Shown one piece after another: positions 1 through 10,592 of a DNA stretch of 20,000 bases. Position numbers and translations under genes: made by a program. The notes under the pieces were generated by a model. It did not search any database. It saw only the letters and a list, made by a program, of their open reading frames with translations, and was not told the DNA's origin. The first letter of the stretch is position 1; the number at the start of each line of letters is the position of its first letter. The DNA comes from Neocallimastix lanati (nom. inval.) (taxonomy: Eukaryota > Neocallimastigomycota > Neocallimastigomycetes > Neocallimastigales > Neocallimastigaceae), in assembly GCA_016946835.1 (NCBI GenBank), contig JACVTC010000057.1, positions 1,020,001 to 1,040,000 on the forward strand. Reading direction: 5' to 3'.

Positions 1-1
1 T

Positions 2-1841
2 GTAAATTCAGTTGGATATAAAATATTTAGTATTTCAAAGCCATGTGATACATTAAATAAAGAAGATTATCCATATACCATTGTTACTGGAGGCTATGTT
101 AATACAAGTAACTCATTAAAATAATAAAAAAAAAAAAAAAAAATGAAAAGAAAATAGAAAGCTATTAAATAAAATTTATTTATTAATTAATGAAAATTTA
201 AATAATTTATATATATAATATATTAATTTAGATTTCAAATCAAATGTATTTAGTGGTAATGTAGCCTACACTAAAAGTTTTTCGGGTTCTCAAGGATTTA
301 ACGAATATCAAAACTGTAAAGAAATTAATATAAAAAATGTTTTATCTTGGGATCTATATGAATCTGCTTTAATAGAAATTTCAAATAGTATTGGTGAACT
401 TGAAGAAACTAAATCAGTTAGATATTTAAAATATATATATATATTAAATTTTTATTTATTAAATTTTAATATTTTTTTTTTTTAATCTATCTATTTGTAT
501 ATATATATGTACATATATACATTTAAAATATATTATTTATAACAAAAATTTAAATTAATAAAATACAAATTATTGATAACTAATATAATAAAAAAATAAA
601 TAAATAAATGAAAATAATAAATATATATATATATAATAATAATAAGTGTTCAACTAATATTCAATATGATGGTCTAAATGTTAACCTTAATTTATCTAAT
701 GATGTGTCACAATATGTTATGAACTTTGGAAATCTTTTATCTAGTGGAAAATTTAATTATTATAAAATGAATATTTTAACAAATAATGTAAATGTAGATA
801 ATATAAATATTATTTTCAATTTTTATGATACAATAGTTGATCGTTTTATTTCATTTAACGATTTAAAACTATACTCTAAAAAAATCATATACAACTTTCC
901 AAATGCTAAATATATAAAAATTGAAAATACAAATATTTATGGTTCTATAATCGCTCCAAATGCTGATATTGTTATTAATAATGGAGAATTTAATGGTCAA
1001 CTTTTTGCAAAATCTTTAGTATTTACTTATGTTCAATTAAATGAAAAAGTAGAATTTGAAGGTCAAATTATTAATGATTTTGGAAAATATATCACCATTT
1101 CAGATATTTTAAAAAGTAAAAATGACAAATCTAATATGAATGCGAATAATATGGATGATATTTCTAAAAGCTATACTTCTGAAGATACTATTAATATTGA
1201 AACCACATTTGACAATATCATTAGTCAAATTTCCTTATTCACTCTAGGAAGTCAAATTATTTCTATTTCAAGCATTCCAGGAAGAGTTGCGGCTGAATCT
1301 TATATCAATCTTAATGTAAAAGATATTGGTAAATCAATTTTTAATCCCGAAAAGAGTTGTAATGATATAGGAGAAGGGTTTAAGTATACTGTTCTCTCAA
1401 ATGCTTATATTAGTTCAGGTAAACGAATATTAATTTTTAATTTTAATATTTTAAAATTAATCATAATAATAATCATAATAGCAATAATAAAATTAATAAT
1501 TTTAATATTAACAAATTTAAAAATAATAAATAGTTTCTCAAATTAATGTACACAATGGTAATGTAGTTACTAAAGAGACCAATTCAATTGGAGATCCAAA
1601 TATAAAATTATCACCTGACTGTAAAGTAACTAAAAAAAATACAATTATTAATTGGGATTATTATAGAGTAACATTATCTGAACTTTCTTATATGCTTTTA
1701 GAACTTCAAAATAAAAATTATGTATGTATTTTAAATTCATATTTTTAAAATTATCAAATAATTATTACTTATATTAGATATGAAGCTTGTTTTTATTATT
1801 ATTATTAATTATTATTATTATTATTGTTATTATTATTATTA

Positions 1842-1875
<34 letters not shown>

Positions 1876-4800
1876 CTAATATATAATATATATTTTATAA
1901 ATAAAAAATAATTTTTATATAAATATATTTATATTATTATATTTATATAATTATATTTAAATTAATATTTATTATCTTAATTATTATTCTTATAATAAGG
2001 GTTCGGTAACCGCAAATTCCAATAAAGTTACCATTTCTTTAGCGCTTTCAAATGATATTCATGAATATATAATTAATATGAATAGCATTTTAAGTAGCAA
2101 TAATTCAATTGATTTTGAATTTAACTTTAATGATAACGGTGTTAATCCCGATAATATAAGTATTCTTTTTAACTTTATGGATACCAGTATTGAACAATTC
2201 CCCAACTTTGAAAAATTAAAAGACTTCTCTAAGCATATAGTATATAATTTCCCAAAAGCAGAAAATATTAGAGTTGATAATATTAATATTTATGGTACTA
2301 TTCTTGCTCCGGCAGCGAAAGTTGTTCTTTCTAATATAAATTCTCTTAATGCTCAAATAATTTCAAAAGAATTAACCATTACAAATTCAAATATGGAAGA
2401 ACTTGTAGTATTTGATGGTTTATTCCATGATAATGATGGAGATCCAATTACACTCGATCTCATTGCCGGATATGTTAGAAAAACGCAATTAGATTCAAAT
2501 AAAACAGAAAATTTATTGGGTGAACCACTTATTGAAAATGATTCTGATGATGAAACCATTGATAACGGTGATGATGATAACGATGTTCAAGAAGTAAATA
2601 ATGATGAAGATGGCAATGTAGAAGAAGTAAATGAAGATAAAGATAATGATCATAATGATAATGTTCTTAAAAAGGTTGATCCAAAACCAAGTAATTTAAG
2701 TGATTATGCTTGTAAAACAGATGATAATCCTTTAGGTATTGTTTCTAAATTTGGTGCTTTCTCCTTTGGTGATTTTCTTGCTTATAATTCGGACGTTCAA
2801 GGTAGAATTGCCTCAAAAAATCTTGTTGATGTTTCATCTTATAGTATTAATGAAAAAGTTTATGGTTCTAACACTTATAAATGTAATCAATCCCCATTAA
2901 AAGAAGATTTCCAATTTTCTGTTGTTGCAAGTACAGTAAAGATAATAAATTCACATTTATATAATGGTGGTATTGCCTATACTAATAATGTTGATCAAAC
3001 GGATGAAAGTTTAAAAACGAGTATTATTAGTAATGGTTGTAGTATTACTAATGATTCGAGTATTATTGATTTTGATACTGTAGAAAGTCAAATGAATTAT
3101 CTTTCAGAAAATTTAGCTAAATTAGAAGATAATGGAGCTGTAAATAAATAAATATATTTTCATTTATTTAATATTAATATTTTTTTATTTAAATTTACAT
3201 AGAGTTTTGATTTATTTTTAAAAATATATATGAAAAAAAATCTAAAATTTTAAATATCTTTTATTAATATATCTAAAAAAAAAAAAAAAATTAGGGTGTA
3301 TTTAAACAAGATGGAGGCAATAAAATTTTAACTGTTACAATCAAAAAAGGACAATACGCTCATATTATTGATGTAGATGGACCAGATTTTAATATTAATA
3401 CATTTAACTTTATTAGTAAAGTTGATCCAGATGAATTTGTAGTTATATTCAATGTAAAAGGTTCAAATATTTCATTTACTAATTGTGAATTCGGTAGTAT
3501 GAATGGTTATGCACATAGAGTGATTTGGAATATGCCTGATGTTACCACTCTTAATATTAGTAATGTTAGAGTATATGGTTCTATCTTAGCACCAAAAGCT
3601 TATACACAAACGAATTATGGAAATATACAAGGTCAGTTGATTTGTAAGAACTTTAATGGACCACTTCAAATTGACTGGATTCAATTCAAGGCATGTCTAC
3701 CAACATTTTCTTCAAACAAGTCATCCACTGATCCAGTAGAAGATAATGATGATAACAACGATGATAAAAAGAATAATGAAAAGAATGATGAAAATGTGGA
3801 GGAAAATAATGATGATAATAATGATGATAAAAATGATGATAATAATGATGATAAAAATGATGATAATAATGATGATAATAATGATGATAATAATGATAAT
3901 AATAATGATGATAATAATGATGATAATAATGATAATAATAATGATGATAATAATGATGACAATAATAATGATAATAATGATAATAATGATAATAATGATG
4001 ACAATAATGATGACAATAATGATGACAATAATGATGACAATAATGATAAAAATGTGGACGAAAATGATAATAATAATGATGACAATAATAATGACAATAA
4101 TGATGACAATAATGATGATAATAATGATGATAATAATGATGATAATAATGATGATAATAATGATGATAATAATGATGATAATAATGATGATAATAATGAT
4201 GATAATAATGATGATAATAATGATGATAATAATGATGATAATAATGATGATAATAATGATGATAATAATGATGATAATAATGATGATAATAATAATGATC
4301 CAAAGGATTTATGTGAATCAAATGAACCATTTGGTATTGTTTCAAACTTTGGTGCATTTTCATTCCAAAATTTCGAAGGATTTAATTCTGATGTACAAGG
4401 CAGAATTGCTTGTAAAGATAAATTATCTGTTTCTTCTTATGCTATAAATGAAGAACTTTATGGAGATAAACGTTATAAATGTGATGAACCTCCATTAAAT
4501 GATGAATTCCAGTATGCTGTTGTTGCTGGAAGTATAAAAATTGAAAATTCTGGCATATCCAACGGTGGAATAGCTTACTCTTCTAATATTGATGGTCTCG
4601 ATGACAACTTGAGGGAAAAGATTATTAATAACAACTGTGATATTATTCAAAGTTATAGAATAATTGATTTCGATGTAGAAAAAGAAAACATGAATGCATT
4701 ATCACAAGAATTAAGTAAATTGGAAGATAATGGTGTGGTATTTATCATAATTAAAATCATTTATATATAATTTGTTATTTAATTATATTTATTATTATTA

Positions 4801-7546
4801 GTTAGTTATTTATTTATTTAGTTATTTATTTATTTATTTATTATATATTTATTTATTTATTTATTTATTTTTTATATATATTTATTAACTATTTATTTAT
4901 ATATATATTAATTTATTAATATTTACATATTTTTTTTTTTAAAAAAAAAAATAATTAATGAATTAATAAGGGTACTTATACGCAAGATGGAGAAAATAAA
5001 ATATTAACTGTTAATATTAAAAAAAATCTATATACTCATGTAATTGATATTGATGGTCCTAACTTCAATCTTAATACCTTTAAATTCTATCCTAATAGTA
5101 TTAATCCAAAAAGGTTTATTGTGATATTCAATGTTAAAGGTGAAAGTATTTCATTTAAAAATTGTGATTTCAGTTCAATGGATGGTTATGCTCATAGAAT
5201 TATTTGGAATATGCCTGAAGTCACTAGTTTCAGAGCTGGTAGTGTTAGAATATACGGTTCTATATTAGCACCAAAAGCCCATGCTGAAACAGATTATGGT
5301 AATATTCAAGGTCAATTGATTTGCAAAAACTTCTATGGTTCAATACAAATTGATTGGGTAAAATTCGATGGTTGCTTACCACACAATGAAAAGCCTCAAC
5401 CTGAAGAAGAATCTCAGACTGAAGAAGAACCTCAACCTGAAGAAGAACCTCAACCTGAAGAAGAACCTAAACTTGAAGAAGAGCCTAAACCTGAAGAAGA
5501 ACCTAAACCTGAAGAAGAACCTCAACCTGAAGAAGAACCTCAACTTGAAGAAGAACCTAAACCTGAAGAAGAACCTAAACCTGAAGAAGAACCTAAACCT
5601 GAAGAAGAACCTCAACCTGAAGAAGAACCTCAACCTGAAGAAGAACCTCAACCTGAAGAAGAACCTCAACCTGAAGAAGAACCTCAACCTGAAGAAGAAC
5701 CTCAACCTGAAGAAGAACCTATACCTGAAGAAGAACCTCAACCTGAAGAAGAACCTCAACCTGAAGAAGAACCTCAACCTGAAGAAGAACCTCAACCTGA
5801 AGAAGAACCTAAACCTGAAGAAGAACCTAAACCTGAAGAAGAACCTCAACCTGAAGAAGAACCTCAACCTGAAGAAGAACCACAACCACAACCTGAAGAA
5901 GAACATCCACAAGAGTATGACACACAATTAGAAAATTCATGTATATCTGAAGATCCATTTGGAATAATTTCTAAATTTAATGTGTTCTCATTTAATCAAT
6001 ATAATGGTTATAGTTCTTACATACAAGGTAGATTAGCTAGTAAAGGTTTAATAACTTTAACATTATATGAAGTTAATAAAAAACTTTATGGTGAAAATAC
6101 ATATAAATGTTCTGAATCACCATTAAAGGAAGATTTCCTATATGCTATTATTGCAGGAAATCTTAGTATCCAAACTACTGATATTAAGAATGGAGGTATT
6201 GCTTATACTGAAGATATTAATCAAAATATAACATATTTAAAGAGTGATATAGAAAGTAATGAATGTCAATTTGTAAAAGATTCAAATATTATTAATTTTG
6301 ATTCAGAAGAACAAAAAATGAATAATCTTTCTAAGCAATTAGCTTTGTTTGAAGATAATGGAGTGGTAATATAAATAAAAAAAATTTTTTTTTTAATTAA
6401 ATATAATAATAATTATATTAATTATTTATAGTTATATTCATTTCTTTTTTTTCTTTTTATATATATCACAAATTAATTTTTATTTCAATTTTTTATACTA
6501 TTTTCTTTATAATATAAATATTAAAAATTAAAAATTAATTTTTTTATCCTTTTTTTTTTTAAAAAAAAAAAATATATATATATATATAGGGAGAGTTTAC
6601 TCATCTTCCATATGAAAATGTATTAACAATTAATCTTACAAGAAAAGTGTACTATCATGTAATTGATATTGATGGACCTTCATTCAATATTAATAAATTT
6701 AACTTTAATAATAATGACGTTGCCCCATCAAATGTAGCAGTTATTTTCAATGTTAAAGGAACATCTATAACATTCGGTAATTGGGACTTCCAAGTGCTTG
6801 ATGGCTATGGACATAAAGTACTTTGGAATATGCCAGAGGTAACCACTCTCAAATTAAATAATGCTATAATTCATGGTTCTATTTTAGCACCAAAAGCATT
6901 TGTTGAATCTGAAGAAAGTATTATTCAAGGTCAATTGATATGTAAGGGATATAGTGGACCAGCCAAATTCGATTGGGTAAAATTTGAAGGTTGTCTACCA
7001 GAATATCATGAACTAAATGATATACCAATAACTACATCTCTACCTACTACAACAATTACACCATCAGAAATTGTTGAAACTATCAAAACAACTATTGAAA
7101 AAGAACCCAGTCCAACACCAGATAATGAAAAAAAACCTAATGGATCACCAGTTTATACCATAACAGGTATAGCCGTCGGTTCAGCCGCATTAATTGTAGG
7201 TAGTACTATGCTTATGAAACATAGAAGAGCATTTCAACAACAAATTGATCCATTTAATGATCCCACAACTGGATTAAATAATGGAAATCCGTAAGTAATC
7301 TTTATTTTTTTTTTTTTTTTAATTGTATTCTTATATATATATTTTTGTTTTTTTTTTTCATATAGACTATACGAAGGATATAACAATAGATCTGAAAATC
7401 CAATTTATGAACGACCTGATATTAATCTTATATCGTAAGTTTTCATAGTAAAAAATTTAATAATAAGAAACTAAGCAATTACTAATAAAATTCTTAATAT
7501 TTTTAATTCATAAATTAGTGGAAGTGAAGAAGATGTTATGTTATAA
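2..7546 (+). CDS. Multi-domain CAA-type (choice-of-anchor A) surface adhesin, 5' partial
   Basis: Likely a cell-surface adhesin. Proposed exons: 2-107, 232-416, 647-1418, 1534-1721, 2000-3139, 3295-4737, 4971-6365, 6590-7290, 7366-7434, 7519-7546. They join in frame to 2008 residues ending at TAA 7544-7546; the start is upstream. Five CAA-like domains lie at about residues 1-240 (N-terminally cut), 285-558, 658-934, 1141-1415 and 1605-1880. Each has an N-terminal half (PFGIVSxFxxFSF, then DVQGRIAxK) and a C-terminal half (WNMPx[23 protein letters not shown]), the hallmark pattern of the TIGR04215/pAdhesive_15 family. Linkers are Asp/Asn/Glu-rich or PEEEPQ repeats. A Thr/Pro stalk (about 1881-1930), a transmembrane helix (1931-1952), KHRR and a 52-residue tail follow. 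Family assignment is from remembered motifs; an adhesive role and bacterial ancestry are inferences. An ATG at 608 lies in an intron and is not the start. Confidence 0.82.
108..231 (+). other. Intron 1, phase 1, inside CAA domain 1 N-terminal half
   Basis: The donor GTAACT follows a single exon base and the acceptor is TTTAG. Joining gives ...[21 protein letters not shown], which aligns with the uninterrupted segment of domain 3 around [13 protein letters not shown]. Unspliced, the frame stops at TAA 121-123. The equivalent intron in domain 2 is 1419-1533; domains 3 to 5 lack it. Confidence 0.75.
417..646 (+). other. Intron 2, phase 0, mid-CAA-domain intron
   Basis: Donor GTTAGA is weak, and the acceptor AATAAG is followed by TGT TCA ACT AAT. 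This site is equivalent to introns 1722-1999 (donor GTATGT), 3140-3294 (GTAAAT), 4738-4970 (GTATTT) and 6366-6589 (GTAATA). All are phase 0 and fall just after the (L)EDNG-x segment and before the G-x-(F/Y)-x-(Q/H) strand. The shared position makes each assignment more secure than its splice consensus alone. Confidence 0.72.
2537..2697 (+). repeat. Acidic Asp/Asn/Glu linker between CAA domains 2 and 3
   Basis: The coding segment is rich in GAT, AAT and GAA codons ([23 protein letters not shown]). It is irregular compared with the next two linkers, so it may be an older or partly eroded repeat. It joins the C-terminal half of domain 2 to the N-terminal half of domain 3 within one exon. Confidence 0.7.
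3742..4299 (+). repeat. In-frame Asn/Asp (NNDD) repeat linker, 12-bp minisatellite
   Basis: 186 codons consist almost only of AAT, GAT and a few GAC/AAA/GAA codons. From 4108 to 4287 there are 15 perfect copies of AATAATGATGAT, encoding NNDD. The 5' half is interrupted by GAC, AAA and GTG codons. Because the unit is 12 bp, copy-number change keeps the frame. It links CAA domains 3 and 4. Open frames on the opposite strand (Tyr/His-rich, Leu/Ser-rich) are shadows of this repeat. Confidence 0.93.
5394..5903 (+). repeat. In-frame P(Q/K)PEEE repeat linker, 18-bp minisatellite
   Basis: This 510-bp tract encodes 28 copies of a six-residue unit P-(Q/K)-P-E-E-E plus one extra PQ near the end. Most units are CCT-CAA-CCT-GAA-GAA-GAA; variants carry K, L, I, S or T at the first three positions. 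The strongly acidic, proline-spaced spacer is probably extended and joins CAA domains 4 and 5. Copy-number change by whole units keeps the frame. Confidence 0.94.
7151..7546 (+). other. Transmembrane anchor and cytoplasmic tail with two NPxYE motifs
   Basis: This covers the C-terminus of the adhesin. A 22-residue hydrophobic stretch starting [13 protein letters not shown] is followed by KHRR, a typical stop-transfer signal, so a type I topology with domains outside is expected. The tail continues through introns 7291-7365 (GTAAGT...TATAG) and 7435-7518 (GTAAGT...TTAG). It contains DPFNDP, NPLYE (formed across the exon 8/9 junction), NPIYE and an acidic end SGSEEDVML. NPxY is a known adaptor-binding and endocytosis motif in animal receptors; its role here is inferred. 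Confidence 0.75.
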
Positions 7547-7823
7547 GGACATTAACGATATATATATATTATTATTATATTATTATTATTTAGATTATGT
7601 ATAATATAATTATTTATTTATATTTAGTAAATTAATAATATAAAAGAATATTATTTTGTTTTGATTTATTTAATATCTATATATATTATTTATTAAACGT
7701 AATAAGAATAAGATAATAAAATATTGAACTTTATTACATCAATATATATCAATATAAATACATGAAATATCAAATATTATCATTAATAAATAATAATTAA
7801 ATAAATATAAAAAAAAAAATATC

Positions 7824-7862
<39 letters not shown>

Positions 7863-7962
7863 CTAAATGAATAAGCATTTATATTTATATTTATATATTA
7901 AAACAATACTTTCCATAATTTTATATATTTCGTTTTTAAAAATTTTATATACATGATATATA

Positions 7963-8023
7963 ATAATATATAAATTGATTTTTGTATAATATATATATAT
8001 ACAAAAATCAATTTATATATTAT
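7963..8023. repeat. Perfect 26-bp inverted repeat (hairpin) with 9-nt loop
   Basis: The left arm 7963-7988 (core AAATTGATTTTTGTATA) is the exact reverse complement of the right arm 7998-8023, with an all-AT loop. It includes three G/C pairs within otherwise A/T arms, so it is not just an alternating AT tract. It lies 417 bp past the adhesin stop codon. It could be a fold-back (MITE-like) remnant, a cruciform or an RNA 3'-end structure. Confidence 0.8.
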
Positions 8024-8189
8024 GTTTATATTCATTTGGAATAAAAAAATAATTAGTGATTGAATTTTTTTTTTTTTATTGTTGTTGTTTTTTAAATATT
8101 CTAATAGTTTTTATATATTTACAAGAAATCAAGAAATACCTTATTTCTTTTATATTATATTATATAATATTATTAAATATAATATATTT

Positions 8190-8521
<332 letters not shown>

Positions 8522-8542
8522 ACTGTAATTTTCAAATTTAAG

Positions 8543-8690
8543 TAAAGCCATTATTGAATAAATCCAATTTAGAATCGTCTGATAAAGAGAATTTTGTCAA
8601 TTTTGTCAAAGTGATTAATGAACTCATCAATAATAATGGAGTAAAAAAAATATTTAATTCATCTTTCTTTTTTTAAAAAAAAAAATTATA
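8543..8690 (+). pseudogene. Orphan exon-like fragment, possibly a relic of a CAA half-domain
   Basis: After the TTA array, TTTAAG (possible acceptor) precedes 32 open codons with mixed amino acids at 8545-8640. They end in DKENFVNFVKVINELINNNG and are followed by GTAAAA (possible donor) and a T-run/A-run ending in TTATAG at 8690. The ending resembles [19 protein letters not shown], which precedes the conserved mid-domain intron of the adhesin, and the putative intron falls at the same place. After that intron the frame meets GAA TAA. This may be a decayed extra module of the neighbouring gene, but the similarity is short and no intact gene is seen. Confidence 0.3.
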
Positions 8691-8715
8691 GGAATAAATT
8701 TTATTTAATATTATT

Positions 8716-8719
<4 letters not shown>

Positions 8720-8762
<43 letters not shown>
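8720..8762. repeat. Poly(A) tract, 43 bases
   Basis: An uninterrupted A-run forms the left border of the less AT-rich island at 8763-9458. Similar runs occur at 9459-9507 (49 A) and 10211-10250 (40 A). Confidence 0.95.
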
Positions 8763-8763
<1 letters not shown>

Positions 8764-8915
8764 ATGAAAATATAATACATGAAAAATATAATACATGAAA
8801 TTTCATATATTAATATTAAAAAACTACATTATGAGTTTCGAGAACAAAATGATCTTAAACTCTTTTCATTTATTCATGATAACTTAATAACTTCAAATGG
8901 ATAAAAATTATCAAT

Positions 8916-9420
8916 TTATTCTGTATCAGAATTTCCTCTTTGTCTTATTGTTTCTACGTCGATAATCTTGACAACGGTAGGTCTAGTGGTATACAAATTG
9001 ATCATGGTGTAAAAATCATTAATCACAATAGGCATAACATTAGTAAGTAATTTCGCCTCACAAAATACTAAATTGGAAAGGAAGATTTTCTCAAAGGTGA
9101 TTGAAAAATATTATTAATAAAACACCTTCCTTCCCCCAAACCGGTCTTTAAAATTTCATATATTGCATTTTCACCAAGAAGGAAATATCACAGAATACTT
9201 GAAGATTAGATAAATCACTTCTTAGCTTGAAAATTTTAATCCTTTTTAAAATAAATGATTTTCATGAGATAATTTCTAAATATAAGTAAGGCAATGAAAT
9301 GTTGAACTCTGTAGATTTTTAGGAATTCTTGCTTGAATTTCATCAATTCGGGTATCACAAGATTTAAAACGGTCTTACCTTAAAGAACCTCAGAGAGGAA
9401 GACATATCCCTGAGAAGATA
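8916..9420 (-). pseudogene. Decayed coding island of unknown identity
   Basis: This island is clearly less AT-rich than its surroundings. On the minus strand 9110-8919 is a 64-codon open stretch ending at TAA 8918-8916, with ordinary protein composition (NVMPIVINDFYTMINLY, later VKIIDVETIRQRG) and several C-ending codons (ATC, ACC, GTC, GAC). Upstream, in other minus frames, are open pieces such as ENAIYEILKTGLGEGRCFINN (about 9169-9107) and VIPELMKFKQEFLKIY. Frame changes and stops between pieces suggest a frameshifted pseudogene or transposon remnant. Plus-strand pieces are also open (a 41-codon ATG frame at 8779-8901) but use less natural codons. I do not recognise the family. Confidence 0.35.
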
Positions 9421-9455
9421 TAATTAAACTTTTAATTTAGTTTTAAAACTCCATG

Positions 9456-9458
<3 letters not shown>

Positions 9459-9507
<49 letters not shown>
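9459..9507. repeat. Poly(A) tract, 49 bases
   Basis: The longest A-run in the window directly follows the island at 8763-9458. It could be the tail of a retroposed element on the plus strand, or simply one of the many homopolymers of this genome. Confidence 0.95.
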
Positions 9508-9509
<2 letters not shown>

Positions 9510-9789
9510 TCATAATTTCAATATAAAATTTAACTCTATATCATTTAATAATTTCTCTTAAAACTACCTATTTTTTATAAGTTATTTTATTACTTAATAT
9601 AAATTATTAAAAAATTATAAAATTTATTATAGTAAAAACTAAATAATATAATAATAATAATAATAAGTATAGTACATAAGTAAATATTTAAGGGGAAAAA
9701 AAATATTTTTAAAAACTTTTTTTTCTTCTTCTATATTAATACTATATATTTATATATATTATTATTTTTTATGATTTCAAAAAACATTT

Positions 9790-9825
<36 letters not shown>

Positions 9826-10092
9826 ATTATAAAATTTTAAATTATTACTACTATGAATGATAAAACTCCTCTCTGTAATTATTCATGTTTTAATATTTTT
9901 TATAATAAAAAAAATATTAATAAATGAATATGATATCATAGCATTACTAACCATATAATCTCTGATTAAATATATATATATATATATATATATAAAGGAT
10001 AAAAAAAAAAATAGATATTCACGAAAGATAATAATTCATAGATAACTGGAAAAATAAAAAATTAAAAAAAAGTACAATTTTTAAATATAGTT
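9508..10092. other. AT-rich intergenic stretch, no gene seen
   Basis: It holds a (TTTA)n run at about 9790-9824 and an alternating AT run at about 9969-9994. No open frame with ordinary composition is visible. The 3' UTR of the minus-strand NudE gene should lie in its right-hand part. Confidence 0.6.
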
Positions 10093-10206
10093 TCATGAAG
10101 ATAACTCATTGGTATGTGCTAAAGTACTTCTTGCACTCGCTATTTTCATTTCTAAGCTCTTTATATATTTTTAATATATATAAAAAATATATTGTTAATT
10201 TATAAT

Positions 10207-10254
<48 letters not shown>

Positions 10255-10553
10255 ATTTCATAAAATAAAAATAATTTTGAACATTATCTAGTACGCTATA
10301 ATAATCTATTTTTAAATTTGAATTTATATTAATATTTTAATTTTAATAACCAAAAAAATACTTTTTTTCTTATATTTTTCACATTTTAATTATACTTAAA
10401 ACTAATTTTCATTTCATTAAATTATTATTTTTTTTTTTATGATATATCAAAAATAATAAACAATTATTGTTATGGTTGTTTTTTTTTTTTTTTTTTTTTT
10501 TTTTTTATTTTGTTTCCTTTAATTTCATATTTTAAATAATTTTTGTTAATTAC

Positions 10554-10592
<39 letters not shown>

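Noticed and set aside
608-1546. Single-exon gene starting at ATG 608
   Set aside because: The first 13 codons are AT-rich intron sequence, and the CAA domain it encodes is only a C-terminal half. It joins in phase to the upstream exon 232-416.
3681-4447. Long Tyr/His-rich, Leu/Ser-rich and Met/Ile-rich open frames across the NNDD repeat
   Set aside because: They are other-frame shadows of the GAT/AAT repeat; the plus-strand NNDD frame is continuous with conserved domains on both sides.
5368-5931. Asn-Leu-Lys-Lys and Arg-Phe-Phe-Phe frames across the PEEEPQ repeat
   Set aside because: They are shadows of the 18-bp coding repeat, with no conserved flanking sequence in those frames.
8779-8904. 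41-codon plus-strand ATG frame in the island
   Set aside because: Plausible composition but no continuation, splice site or recognised motif. The minus strand shows a longer and more natural frame, so it is mentioned only within the island entry.
10111-10160. Less AT-rich patch considered as a tRNA or small RNA
   Set aside because: No cloverleaf pairing or T-loop consensus; it is explained as the last exon of nudE.
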